This document shows, piece by piece, positions 24,890-33,590 of a stretch of 64,000 nucleotides of DNA (position 1 is the first letter of the stretch; each line of letters starts with the position of its first letter). Origin of the DNA: Rhodospirillales bacterium (GTDB taxonomy: Bacteria > Pseudomonadota > Alphaproteobacteria > Rhodospirillales > Defluviicoccaceae); NCBI GenBank assembly GCA_016712595.1, contig JADJQT010000001.1:1609501-1673500 (forward strand). The letters are read 5' to 3'. The notes below the pieces were generated by a model, which was not told where the DNA came from, ran no database searches, and saw only the letters and a program-made list of their open reading frames with translations. The translations under genes and the position numbers were made by a program.

Positions 24890-24896
24890 TAGCAGC

Positions 24897-25403
24897 GCGA
24901 AGCTCCCGGGCCGCGGCACCTTGGTTCCGGCTTTCGGCAAGCTTGCCGGCGAACCACCGGCGGGATACTCCTGTTGCCAAGCCGGTTCCGGTCACGGGTC
25001 GAGGGGCCGTCGATCTCGGGGTGGTGTGATCGCCAGGACGCAGCGTGCAAGCGCATGCCGCCAGAAGGTGAGGATAATAAAAGAAACCATCTCTGCGCGG
25101 GGCGGGGATGCAAGGGCTGATGCCATTCGTCGTCAATGCCTCGGCGTCGTCGTGGTGGTGTTTTCCTGACCAGAACCGCTCTGCCGTGAACGCAGCCTCG
25201 TCCGCTATCCGTTCGCTCACCGACCAGTGCCGAACGGGGCTGGAGGCTGATGCGGCTGTCGCCCTGCGTTCCGAAGCCCATAATCACTCTTGAGCTTCGG
25301 CGGCGTTGCGGTGCCCCATATATGCGGGGAAGCACAAACGGGCACAGGTATTGCCTTCCTTGCCCCACTGCACGTTAATATTGCTGTGACAGGGAGTTAC
25401 ATC
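24897..25403. other. Gene-poor stretch right of the IS630 element
   Basis: No convincing gene. Removing the IS and one TA would join an ATG at 23745 (preceded by AAGAGG) to a frame running to 25169 (about 100 residues, MPSKAASSAKLPGR...). Its latter half has poor, low-complexity composition, so this may be a decayed or non-coding frame. Confidence 0.5.
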
Positions 25404-27101
25404 GTGCAACCTGCGTTGAATGGGCCATCGTCCGCCGATCCATCGCCCGATCCGGAGCTCGATCCGAGCGATCCCTACCTGCGGCGGTCGCAGACCTTCC
25501 CACGGCTGAGTGTGGAGATGGCGGCGCGGGTTGCCGGCTACGGCAGCGAGGAAAGGCTGCCGGGGGGCACGCTCGTCTTTACACGCGGACAGAGGGCGGT
25601 GGATTTCTTCCTCGTCCTCGAGGGGAGCATCGAGATTTTCGATGTCGATGTGTGTGGGGCGTCCAACGTGTTCGTGGTGCATGGTGAGCGAGAGTTTACC
25701 GGCGAACTTACCTTGTTCAACGACCGGCAGGTGCTCGTGTCGGGACGAACGGGCTGCGAGTGTCGCGTCGTTCGCATCTCGCCTGCTGGTTTTCGCCGTT
25801 TGATGACGGGTGAGCCCGACATCGCCGAGATCATCATGCGCGCGTTCATCCTGCGTCGCATCGGCTTGATCCGGTATCGACAGAGCGGTGTTATCGTCCT
25901 CGGTCCGGGTCACGCTGGCGACACGCTTCGGCTGCAGCGCTTTCTCAGCCGCAACGGCTACCCGCATCGCCTGCTCGACTCCGAAACGGACCCAGAATCC
26001 ACCGACTTTCTCGAATGTTTTGAACTGACCCCGGAGGAGCTTCCCGTGGTGATTGCGCCCGGTGAGCGCGTGCTTCGCAATCCATCGAACGCCGCTCTGG
26101 CCGACGAGCTTGGTCTGACCGAGACGGTTGACCCGACACGGGTCTACGATCTCACTGTCGTTGGTGCCGGGCCCGCCGGCCTCGCCGCCGCCGTCTACGC
26201 CGCCTCCGAGGGGCTCGATACCATCGTCATCGAAAGCATGGCACCGGGTGGCCAGGCTGGAACATCATCGAAAATTGAGAACTATCTGGGTTTTCCGACT
26301 GGCATTTCCGGTCAGGCGTTGGCCGGCCGTGCCCAGATTCAGGCGCAGAAATTCGGCGCCAGACTGGCAATTTCGCGTGACGTCCGCGGCATCGACTGCG
26401 ACGCGCGACCTTATCGACTGCGGCTCGACGACGACCAGTCGGTGCAGGCGCGCGCGATCGTCATCGCCACCGGGGCGCGCTACCGCAAACTTGCCGTGGC
26501 GGACAACGCTCGGTTCGAGGGACAGGGCGTCCACTACGCGGCGACCACCATGGAAGCGCAACTGTGCGGTGGCGAGGAAGTGATCGTTGTCGGCGGTGGA
26601 AACTCGGCCGGGCAGGCGGCGATGTTTCTTTCGCGCACGGTCGCGCACGTTCATATCCTGGTGCGTAGCGCAGGACTCGCCGCGACGATGTCGGACTACC
26701 TTGTTCGTCGGATTGCGCAGTCGGCCAAGATCACCTTGCACACGCGCACGGAGATTACGACGCTGCACGGAGATGCGCGGCTGCGGGACGTCACGTGGCG
26801 CAATCTCGATACCGGCGCCAGCGAGACGCGGCCGATCTGCAACGTGTTTGCGATGATCGGCGCGGAGCCGAATACCGAATGGCTCGATGGTTGCATCGAT
26901 CTCGATGCCAAGGGCTTTGTGGTGACGGGTCAGATGCAGGACGAAACAGGAACCGTCTCGCCGTTTGCGACCAGCATGCCCGGAATTTTTGCCGTCGGCG
27001 ACGTCCGTTCCGGATCGGTGAAGCGCGTGGCGTCGAGCGTCGGCGAAGGGTCGGTGGTCGTGCAGGCGATCCATCGATACCTGCATCCCGCGGAGGCGTA
27101 G
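25404..27101 (+). CDS. Cyclic-nucleotide-binding-domain FAD-dependent reductase (thioredoxin reductase-like)
   Basis: A 565-residue protein. An N-terminal cNMP-binding/Crp-like beta-roll (about 30-150; RLPGGTLVFTRG, GEREFTGELTLF) is followed by a small thioredoxin-like segment (VIVLGPGHAGDTLRLQRFL..). A class II pyridine nucleotide-disulfide reductase module comes next, with FAD site VVGAGPAGLAAAVYAASEG, NADPH site VVGGGNSAGQAAMF and C-terminal FAD motif GIFAVGDVRSG. The redox CxxC of thioredoxin reductases (CATCDG) is replaced by ATTMEAQLCGG, so only one Cys remains. I chose GTG 25404 because AGGGAG lies 5-7 bases upstream. It is followed one base later by a Kef-type antiporter gene, implying one operon. 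Confidence 0.9.
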   Translation: MQPALNGPSSADPSPDPELDPSDPYLRRSQTFPRLSVEMAARVAGYGSEERLPGGTLVFTRGQRAVDFFLVLEGSIEIFDVDVCGASNVFVVHGEREFTGELTLFNDRQVLVSGRTGCECRVVRISPAGFRRLMTGEPDIAEIIMRAFILRRIGLIRYRQSGVIVLGPGHAGDTLRLQRFLSRNGYPHRLLDSETDPESTDFLECFELTPEELPVVIAPGERVLRNPSNAALADELGLTETVDPTRVYDLTVVGAGPAGLAAAVYAASEGLDTIVIESMAPGGQAGTSSKIENYLGFPTGISGQALAGRAQIQAQKFGARLAISRDVRGIDCDARPYRLRLDDDQSVQARAIVIATGARYRKLAVADNARFEGQGVHYAATTMEAQLCGGEEVIVVGGGNSAGQAAMFLSRTVAHVHILVRSAGLAATMSDYLVRRIAQSAKITLHTRTEITTLHGDARLRDVTWRNLDTGASETRPICNVFAMIGAEPNTEWLDGCIDLDAKGFVVTGQMQDETGTVSPFATSMPGIFAVGDVRSGSVKRVASSVGEGSVVVQAIHRYLHPAEA

Positions 27102-27102
27102 G

Positions 27103-28806
27103 TTGACGGACGCGCATCACATCCTGTCAGCTCTCGTCCCGGTCATCGTTCTGCTGGGGCTGGGTGTCGCGGTCGCGGTCGGCTGCCGCGCGATCAAGCT
27201 CAGTCCGATCGTCGGCTATCTCGTGCTGGGCCTGGGCCTCAGCGCCGCTGACGTCAGGCTGTTGTCCGACAGCGGAACCGTGGCGACGCTGGCCGAACTC
27301 GGCGTCGTCTTCCTGCTGTTCGATATCGGCCTGCACTTTTCATTGAAGCACATTCGCGAGCAGGCGGGCGATATCTTCGGGTTCGGGCCGGTTCAGGTGC
27401 TGGGCGCGACATTGGTGCTCGGCCTGGTGGCGATGCTGTTCGGATTGAGCCCGCCTGCCGCGTTCCTGGTCGGCGCAACCCTGGCGCTGTCCTCAACAGC
27501 CGTCGTCGCGCGCCTGATCAGCGAGCGCCATCAGCAGAATTGCCCGGTCGGTCTCACCGCCACCGCCATCCTGATTTTCCAAGATGTTGCCGCGATCTTT
27601 CTGTTGATCGTCGCGAGCGCACTCGGCGGCCAGACGGCGGTCCTGCCGGCGATCGGGCTGGCTATCGTCAAGGCGGTGCTCGCCTTCGGGATCGCGGTCC
27701 TGCTCGCCCGCGTTGTCGTGCGACCGCTGTTCGACGCCATTGCCCGCAGTCGCAACGAGGAAGTGTTCACCGCGACGGCGCTCCTGGTGGCGCTGGCTGC
27801 AGGGTGGGCAACCGGCGCCATCGGTCTGTCGCTGACACTGGGTGCCTTCCTTGGCGGCATGATCGTTGCCGAGACTCCCTACCGTGCCATCATCCAAGCC
27901 GAGATCAAGCCATTCCGCGGGCTTCTGCTCGGGTTCTTTTTCATCTCGGTCGGGTTGTCGCTCGACCTCGCGATGCTGTTGCGCCTCTGGCCGTGGGTGA
28001 TCGGCGCAGCTGTGCTGCTGATCGCGGTGAAGATCGTCACCAACGCCGCGGCGAGCAGAGCTTTTGGCTGGTCGGTTCCCGGCTCCACCCAACTCGGCTT
28101 CCTGCTGGCGCAGGGATCCGAATTCGCCTTCGTCATCCTCAGTCTGCCTCCAGTGCGAGCCCTGCTCGGCGAGGAGGTTGCGGCCGTGCTCATCGGTTCG
28201 GTCGCGCTCACTCTTGCAGCAACACCCACCCTGGCTGAGGCGGGGCGATCCCTTGCGGGGAACTTGCGCCGGCGTGCGACCCGCGCGGCCGATCAGGAGC
28301 TGCAGCCGAAAGACCTCGCCGCGCCGGTGTTCATCGTGGGAATGGGCCGGGTCGGTCGGACGCTCGCCGACGCGCTCAACGAATTCTCGATCGGCTACGT
28401 GGCGATCGAGCGCGACGACCGGCGGTTCCGTGAGGCGGCGGCCGACGGTTACGCCGTCATCTTCGGCGATAGTAGTGATCCTCGCATCTGGGAGCCGATC
28501 GCCTTGCACGGGCGGAAATTTTTCCTCCTCACAGCGCCGTCCTTTGAGACTTCAAGCGCGGTCACGCCGATGGTGACGGCTCTCTACCCGATGCTCAAGC
28601 GGATCGCCGCCGTTCGTACTGACGAGGAAGCCGAGCAGTTCCGGTCGATTGGCATTTCGCCAGTGATCGAGCGCGGCGTTCCGCGCGGACTCGATCTTGC
28701 GGCGGTGGTCCTCAACGAAATGGGGATCAACGAGGATGCGATTGGCGCCTGGATGCGCCGGCAACAGGAAAGAGCGCTGTCAACCGGTCCGGCCCTTGCG
28801 GCCTGA
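27103..28806 (+). CDS. Kef-type monovalent cation:proton antiporter with TrkA_N (RCK) domain
   Basis: A 567-residue protein of the CPA2 family. The N-terminal 12-TM Na/H-exchanger domain (about 5-385) includes LGVVFLLFDIGLHFS and LALSSTAVV, followed by a cytoplasmic RCK domain (about 405-520) with the Rossmann motif FIVGMGRVGRTLADAL for NAD(H) or nucleotide binding. Kef proteins release K+ in exchange for H+ and are gated by glutathione adducts or nucleotides. The start is TTG 27103, 1 bp after the stop of the FAD reductase gene, so expression is coupled. The context suggests redox or cyclic-nucleotide control of K+ efflux (inference). The window also holds a complete kdp uptake operon. Confidence 0.9.
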   Translation: MTDAHHILSALVPVIVLLGLGVAVAVGCRAIKLSPIVGYLVLGLGLSAADVRLLSDSGTVATLAELGVVFLLFDIGLHFSLKHIREQAGDIFGFGPVQVLGATLVLGLVAMLFGLSPPAAFLVGATLALSSTAVVARLISERHQQNCPVGLTATAILIFQDVAAIFLLIVASALGGQTAVLPAIGLAIVKAVLAFGIAVLLARVVVRPLFDAIARSRNEEVFTATALLVALAAGWATGAIGLSLTLGAFLGGMIVAETPYRAIIQAEIKPFRGLLLGFFFISVGLSLDLAMLLRLWPWVIGAAVLLIAVKIVTNAAASRAFGWSVPGSTQLGFLLAQGSEFAFVILSLPPVRALLGEEVAAVLIGSVALTLAATPTLAEAGRSLAGNLRRRATRAADQELQPKDLAAPVFIVGMGRVGRTLADALNEFSIGYVAIERDDRRFREAAADGYAVIFGDSSDPRIWEPIALHGRKFFLLTAPSFETSSAVTPMVTALYPMLKRIAAVRTDEEAEQFRSIGISPVIERGVPRGLDLAAVVLNEMGINEDAIGAWMRRQQERALSTGPALAA

Positions 28807-28837
28807 GAGCGGGCCATCAGGCATTGTCAGAGTAATG

Positions 28838-29000
28838 AACTGAGGAAGCTCTTGTGCATCCAGCTTCTGTAGACTACGCGCGCCTTGCGATCCCGGCGCT
28901 TCGCGACAAAAAACCTTGAACGCTTCGCCCTTATGATCCACGGCGCGCCAGAGGGAATGTGCCTTCCCGTTCCTCCACACATCCGCTCGCCAGATGCCAG
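28838..29000 (-). pseudogene. IS6-family transposase fragment
   Basis: A short minus-strand frame reads VWRNGKAHSLWRAVDHKGEA, closely resembling the core of IS6/IS26-type transposases (around the first catalytic Asp, usually ...YLWRAVDxxG...). The flanking parts of the about 240-residue protein are missing or out of frame, so it is a remnant. Confidence 0.6.
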
Positions 29001-29028
29001 CATCCGCGTGATTTTGGTTTTGCCAGGC

Positions 29029-29476
29029 TCACAGGGCGCCGGCTGAATGTTGGGACATCGCTACTATCCGCAGCCAGATATCGGTGATCTGCGTGCGTCG
29101 AGCCGCCTGAAATTGTTGACCGTAGGCGAGCACGGCGTAAGCAGCGATGCGCGCCAGCTTGGCAGCGAGCGCGAGGATGACGACATTTGGACAAGGGCGG
29201 TCGAGTAAGCATCTCAGCCAGGAACCAAGCGCCGTTTGTTGCTGTGCGAGCCGCGAGACGACGGCACGCCCCCCGTGAATCAGCATAGCGCAGGTAGATG
29301 TTGCCGCGTTTGCTGATCCCAAGCAGCGTGGGCCTGCCGCCGGTAGTTTTCTGCTTTGGCACCAGACCGAGCCCTGGCTGATCGCGACCACGCCGCAAGT
29401 GTTCGGCTTCGCCGACGGCGGCAACGTGCACGGATGCCGTTATCGGTCCGATGTCCCGATGCCGCTTCGTCATCAC
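29029..29476 (-). pseudogene. IS110-family transposase C-terminal remnant (frameshifted)
   Basis: One frame reads DIGPITASVHVAAVGEAEHL and GLVPKQKTTGG..LLGISKRGNIYLR, the conserved C-terminal (Transposase_20) part of IS110-family enzymes. It then continues in another frame as MLIHGGRAVVSRL..WLRCLLDR..VILALAAKLARIA. The shift is near 29285. The N-terminal DEDD catalytic half is absent. It lies between an IS6-like scrap and the ModE-like gene. Confidence 0.75.
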
Positions 29477-29569
29477 GCACCTTCCTGCCCCTCGCGGAGC
29501 TTAGCAAAGGTGTCCCCCGACTCGGGGAGGCTCAATCCGCGGCGCTGCGGCCGAAGTCCTGACGTGGGC

Positions 29570-30460
29570 TCAATCGATCGCAAGGATGATGTGCGAGGCT
29601 TTGATCAGCGCGGATACACGGTCGCCGACCTTGAAGCCGAGGCTGCTGGCGCTTTCCTTGGTGATGATCGCAGCGATCGACTTGCCACTGCCGATGTCGA
29701 GAATGATCTCGCTGTTGACCGCGCCATCCTCCCGGCGAGCCACGGTACCGGTCAGCATGTTGCGCGCCGACGTCCGGCCGACCTCTCCCGCCGGGGCGAG
29801 TAGAACGAAGCTCGATTTGATCAGCGCAAAGACGTCTCTTCCTGTCGCCAGTTCCAGGTTCCGGACGCTCTCTTCGGTGATGATGGCGACGAGTTGAATA
29901 CCGGGGGCGACATCGAGAAGAATCTCGGCGTTCACCGCGCCGTGCTTGATGTCGGCGATCGTGCACAAGAGCGTGTTGCGCGCGCTCGTGCGCATGAGAT
30001 GTTTCCATGAAAATGATGGGACGACGAGGTCGGATCCGAGGTCGAGCTCGACGGTATGCATGTAGCGATGCAATTCCCGTCTGATCGGTTGCACCGCTCT
30101 CAGAAAGCGACGGCCATCGTCGGTCAGCGACGCGCCCCCACCCGCTCGTCCGCCGGTGCGTCCGAGCACCAACGGCTGTTCGGCGATTTGATTGATCGCC
30201 GCGACGGCGTCCCAGGCGCCTCGGTAGGTCAGGCCGGCGGTCCGCGCCGCGGCGGAAATCGATCCCAGCGAATCGATCGCTTCGAGGAGCCGGATCCGCT
30301 GATCGCTGATCTCGATGCCGTCCTCGCTGCGGAAAGCGACAATGGGTTGCAGATGCTTCAGTGAAATGGCCGCCGCTTCCGTGGCCGGTGGATATATCCG
30401 GCGTAAGAGGTGAAGCGGATAGTAGCAGCAAGTGCGGTGGGGGAAGGTGGCATTCCTCAC
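29570..30460 (-). CDS. modE: ModE-like molybdate-responsive regulator
   Basis: It has an N-terminal winged helix (DQRIRLLEAIDSLGSISAAAR and YRGAWDAVAAINQ) followed by TGGRAGGGASLT, the diagnostic ModE wing. Two tandem molybdate-binding TOBE/Mop domains follow, each starting TSARN (TSARNTLLCTIADI and TSARNMLTGTVARR) and ending in ALIKSS or ALIKAS. ModE represses molybdate uptake and alternative nitrogenase genes when Mo is present, which fits the nearby vnf relics. The start is uncertain: GTG 30460 is the nearest canonical codon, but it gives about 30 residues of unfamiliar sequence. Homology begins near 30350, where only an ATT (30367) and a CTG precede it. Confidence 0.82.
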   Translation of the reverse strand: MRNATFPHRTCCYYPLHLLRRIYPPATEAAAISLKHLQPIVAFRSEDGIEISDQRIRLLEAIDSLGSISAAARTAGLTYRGAWDAVAAINQIAEQPLVLGRTGGRAGGGASLTDDGRRFLRAVQPIRRELHRYMHTVELDLGSDLVVPSFSWKHLMRTSARNTLLCTIADIKHGAVNAEILLDVAPGIQLVAIITEESVRNLELATGRDVFALIKSSFVLLAPAGEVGRTSARNMLTGTVARREDGAVNSEIILDIGSGKSIAAIITKESASSLGFKVGDRVSALIKASHIILAID

Positions 30461-30588
30461 CGGCGGATCGGTAATCCGGCACGCCGTGTTCGCCGGCTCC
30501 GCTGAGCACGGTCTCGACGCTCGCTCTGCCGGGACGACGGGGGGTAGGGCGGTGATAAATAGGCCCCGTAGCACTGGCGGTTGGTGCT

Positions 30589-30712
30589 GCCGCAAGGCTG
30601 TCGTTGTCATCGCCGCAGTCGAGCCAGTCGTTGCCGGCGTGACCGAGCAACAGGTCATCGCCGCCGTCCGCTTGCCAGTGTTTGATCGCCGCGAAATCCA
30701 GGCGTGGCCGCG
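30589..30712 (-). pseudogene. RTX-type calcium-binding repeat fragment
   Basis: A minus-strand frame reads GGDDLLLGHAGNDWLDCG and GDDNDSL, nonapeptide repeats of the GGxGxDxLx type, without a start, signal or continuation. It directly abuts the region upstream of the ModE-like gene. It is too short to assign a function. Confidence 0.5.
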
Positions 30713-30730
30713 CAGGGATGGCTCGGACAT

Positions 30731-31091
30731 ATCACCGTGCCAGGTTTCCGCGGTGCGACTTTTCAGACGGGTACATTTCAGAACGATCGAGGGGTGAACG
30801 TACCGGTCGGAACGCCGCTCCAGGCGCGCGAGAGCCGCCGCTCCCGCGTCACCATCTCCGCTTACGACACGCGTCGATGCGGACCGTGTCCTGATATTTC
30901 AGGGTGTTGATGGGGCGCAGACCCGGCAAATGGCGCTGTCCAGCGCGCGGCGCGGCGGAAGCGCGTATGCGCCCGTGCCGCTCGTCCAGGCGTGGTCCCG
31001 TTCATAAAATGCCGGTAGCAAGTCATCGTTTCAAGTCAACACGCGCGAACATCCCAATTCATGGGCCGTCGTCAGCAGGGATATTTCCGTC
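30731..31091. other. Unassigned stretch upstream of the vnfD fragment
   Basis: About 360 bp. A plus-strand frame from 30704 reads FQNDRGVNVPVGTPL, which I do not recognise. The part before 31092 should hold the vnf promoter. I found no convincing -24/-12 sigma-54 site or NifA/VnfA-type palindrome by eye. Confidence 0.4.
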
Positions 31092-31341
31092 ATGCCCATG
31101 GTATTGCTTAAGTGTGACCAGGACGTTCCTGAACGTGAGCGGCACATTTACTTTAAAACACCGAGAGAAGACTCCAGAGATTTTCTTCCCGTCGCCAATG
31201 CGCCGACCATTCCCGGGACATTGTCTGAGCGAGGCTGCTCGTTCTGCGGAGCGAAGCTGGTGATCGGTGGCGCGCTGAAGGACACCATCCAGATGATCCA
31301 CGGGCCGCTCGGCTGCGCCTACGACACCTGGCACACCGAGC
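31092..31341 (+). pseudogene. vnfD: vnfD (vanadium nitrogenase alpha subunit) 5' fragment truncated by IS66
   Basis: The first 83 codons encode MPMVLLKCDQDVPERERHIY and TIPGTLSERGCSFCGAKLVI, followed by IQMIHGPLGCAYDTWHT. From memory this is very close to Azotobacter VnfD ([20 protein letters not shown]). The Cys in ERGCSFCG and GPLGCAYD are P-cluster ligands. AnfD is the nearest alternative, but it differs at the N-terminus. The frame is cut after THTER by the left end of an IS66 copy, so about 390 of 475 residues, including the FeV-cofactor ligands, are lost. No remaining part is found in the window. Confidence 0.85.
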
Positions 31342-32796
31342 GTATCTGCTCAGGTGGTTGGCGATTTTTGGGTTGCGGGGTCGGGCTGGATGTGAGTCAA
31401 GGTATGGATGACTCTGCCGTTCCGATACCGCTTGAGCGACGATGAGAAGGACGCGCTGCTTTCCGAGCAGGCAGCGCTGATCGAACGTCAGGCGGCGCGG
31501 ATTACGGAACTCGAGGCGCTGCTGGCGCGACCGAAGAAGACGTCACGGAACAGCCACACGCCGCCGTCGCAGGACCGCAAGCCGGGCGGAAGCGGGGACA
31601 AGAAGCATGGCGAGCGGCGCAAGCTGCGGCCCTCGCGTCCGGGCTCGGCGCGGTCGCTGAGCGAGGTGCCGGACGAGACGATCAAGCGGCTGGCCACCAC
31701 GTGTCCGCATTGTGCCGCCGACGTTTCGGGCCAGAGGCAGATCTGCCGCCATCGCTACGATCACATCGACATCCCGCCAATCGCACCGGTGGTGACCCGT
31801 GTTGAGCTGTTCGGCGGGCGCTGTGCTGCCTGCGGCCGCCGTTTCCGCGCCGCCCCGCCGGACGGCATGCCGCTGGGAACACCCTTTTGGGCGTCAATCC
31901 AGGCGCTGCTTTTGTATCTGCACCACAGCCATCATGTCGGTTTCGAGCGGCTGGCGCGGATGATGGCGGAGCTGTTCGGGCTGGTGATCTCCGAGGGTGC
32001 CATCGCCAACGCCTTCCGCCGCGCTGAAACAGCGATGACGGCGGCGTGCGCCGCGATCAGGAAAGGCTGCTGGCCGCCCGGGTGATCGCCTCGGACGAGA
32101 CCACCGCCCGCATCGACGGCGCCACCCACTGGCATTGGGTGTTCGTCACCACCAAGGCGGTGCTGCACCAGATCGCACCCCGCCGGGCGAAAGCGGTCGC
32201 CGAAGAGGTGCTGGGCGAGCACCGGCCGGCGGTCTGGGTGTCCGACCGCTACGCCGGCCAGCAGGATCTGGCGCCCGCGCATCAGGTCTGTCTCGCCCAC
32301 CTCCTGCGTGACGTCCAGTATGCCATCGACTGCGGCGATACCGTCTTCGCGCCCCGGCTGCGCGATCTGCTGCGCTGGGCGATCCGCATCGGCCGACGGC
32401 GAGATGCCCTGCGGCCGGCGACCTCGCCACCTATCACGACCGCGCCGAACGCCGCCTCGATGCGCTCGTGGCCACACCCGCGGCGCATCCCGCCGGCCGC
32501 GAGCTGCAAACCGCAGTCAAGGCGTGGCGGACGACGTTCTTCGTCTTCCTCGAAGACCCAGACGTGCCAGCCACCAACAACGCCTGCGAGCGAGAAATCC
32601 GTCCGTCCGTCGTGTTCCGCAAGGTCACCGGCGGCTTTCGCTCCGAATGGGGCGCACACATCCACGCCGGATACCGATCCGTCACCAGCACCGCAGGGCT
32701 CCACGGCCAAACCGCCCGGCAAGCCATCGCCCAACTCCTCGCCGGCACCTTCCAGACCACGCCCGCAGCTTTATAGCCAGGGGGGTGAGCAGATAC
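31342..32796 (+). mobile_element. IS66-family element, copy 1
   Basis: 1455 bp with ends starting GTATCTGCTCAGG (left) and, read inward, GTATCTGCTCACC (right). It contains only a tnpC-type gene, as in the ISBst12-like subgroup of IS66. The 8-bp flanks CACCGAGC and GCGCTCAC differ, so there is no target duplication. A nearly identical inverted copy lies at 34882-36342. Confidence 0.85.
31408..32776 (+). pseudogene. IS66 TnpC transposase, frameshifted (copy 1)
   Basis: The first frame (31408-32085) encodes an N-terminal coiled coil (LSEQAALIERQAARITELEA), a zinc-finger pair (CPHCAADV; GRCAACGRRF) and the start of the DDE domain, then runs out as KGCWPPG. A second frame continues with RLLAARVIASDETTARIDG (first Asp) and WVSDRYAGQQ (second Asp). 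A third frame carries ATNNACEREIRPSVVFRK (the catalytic Glu region) to the stop at 32776. Two frameshifts, near 32065 and 32405, are needed to rebuild a protein of about 455 residues. The first shift is shared with copy 2. Confidence 0.85.
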
Positions 32797-33312
32797 GCGC
32801 TCACCGCCTCGCGCAGCCCCTTTTCTGAACCGGGCCTGCGCCCGGGCGTCCGCCTGCGGGTGGACCGGCCGCACCTTCTGCCGCGACAGCCCCATCCGCC
32901 GCGGCACCCGGGTCAGGCTCGACGGATGGTAGGTCTTGCCGAAGTGCGCCGCGAGCCAGCGGCACAGGTCGGCCCGGGTCCACGCCGAGACGCCGTCGGC
33001 CTCCGGGTCCGGGCCACGAAAGATCGCCGCCGCGAACGTCGCCTCCTCGGCCTCGCTCAGCGTGCGCGGCGCATGGCCTTTCGGCCGGCCCTTCAGCCCG
33101 GCCAGACCCTCGGCATTGTAGCGGACGACCGCGTCCCTGAGCGCCTGGTGCTCCATCCCGGCCAGCCGCACCGCTTCCGCCCGCGTCATCCCGTCCAGCG
33201 CGTTCGCGATCGCGTACATCCGCGCCGCCACTCGACCGTCCCGCTCGCGACGGGCGAGGAGCCGCAACTCCGAAGCCGCATGATCATCCCGGATTTCGAG
33301 GGCTCGTCCCAT
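32797..33312 (-). pseudogene. IS630-family transposase N-terminal part, truncated by IS66
   Basis: The minus-strand frame from the ATG at 33312 reads MGRALEIRDD, two HTH units (MTRAEAVRLAGMEHQALRDA; CRWLAAHFGKTYHPSSLTR) and RRMGLSRQKVRPVHP. This is the DNA-binding half of an IS630-type transposase, different from the IS at 23765. It runs into the right end of IS66 copy 1 at 32796 and the DDE half is lost. This shows that IS66 landed in, or recombined into, an older IS. Confidence 0.8.
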
Positions 33313-33590
33313 CGCTTCCCCATATCTGCTGGAAATGAGGGAATCAGAAATCCGCGAACTCGGAAATCCCCAACGCCGAGTCAGATCAACCGCTCAGCGA
33401 TATTACACCGACGATACCGCCCCGCCCTGGCGCGAGGCAAGCGGACGCGGGGTCGCGGCGGCCATCACAGCCAAATCGTGCCCCATTGTCTATGGTACAG
33501 CGTCCCGCCGACGGCGATGGAACCTGCAAGCAGCGCCTTGCGAGTCGGCTGGCTAATACATCCGGAATAACTGTCCCGGAAGGAACAGAT

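Noticed and set aside
29510..29530. CCCCGACTCGGGG hairpin as terminator of the ModE-like gene
   Set aside because: The loop would be a single base and no T-run follows in either direction.
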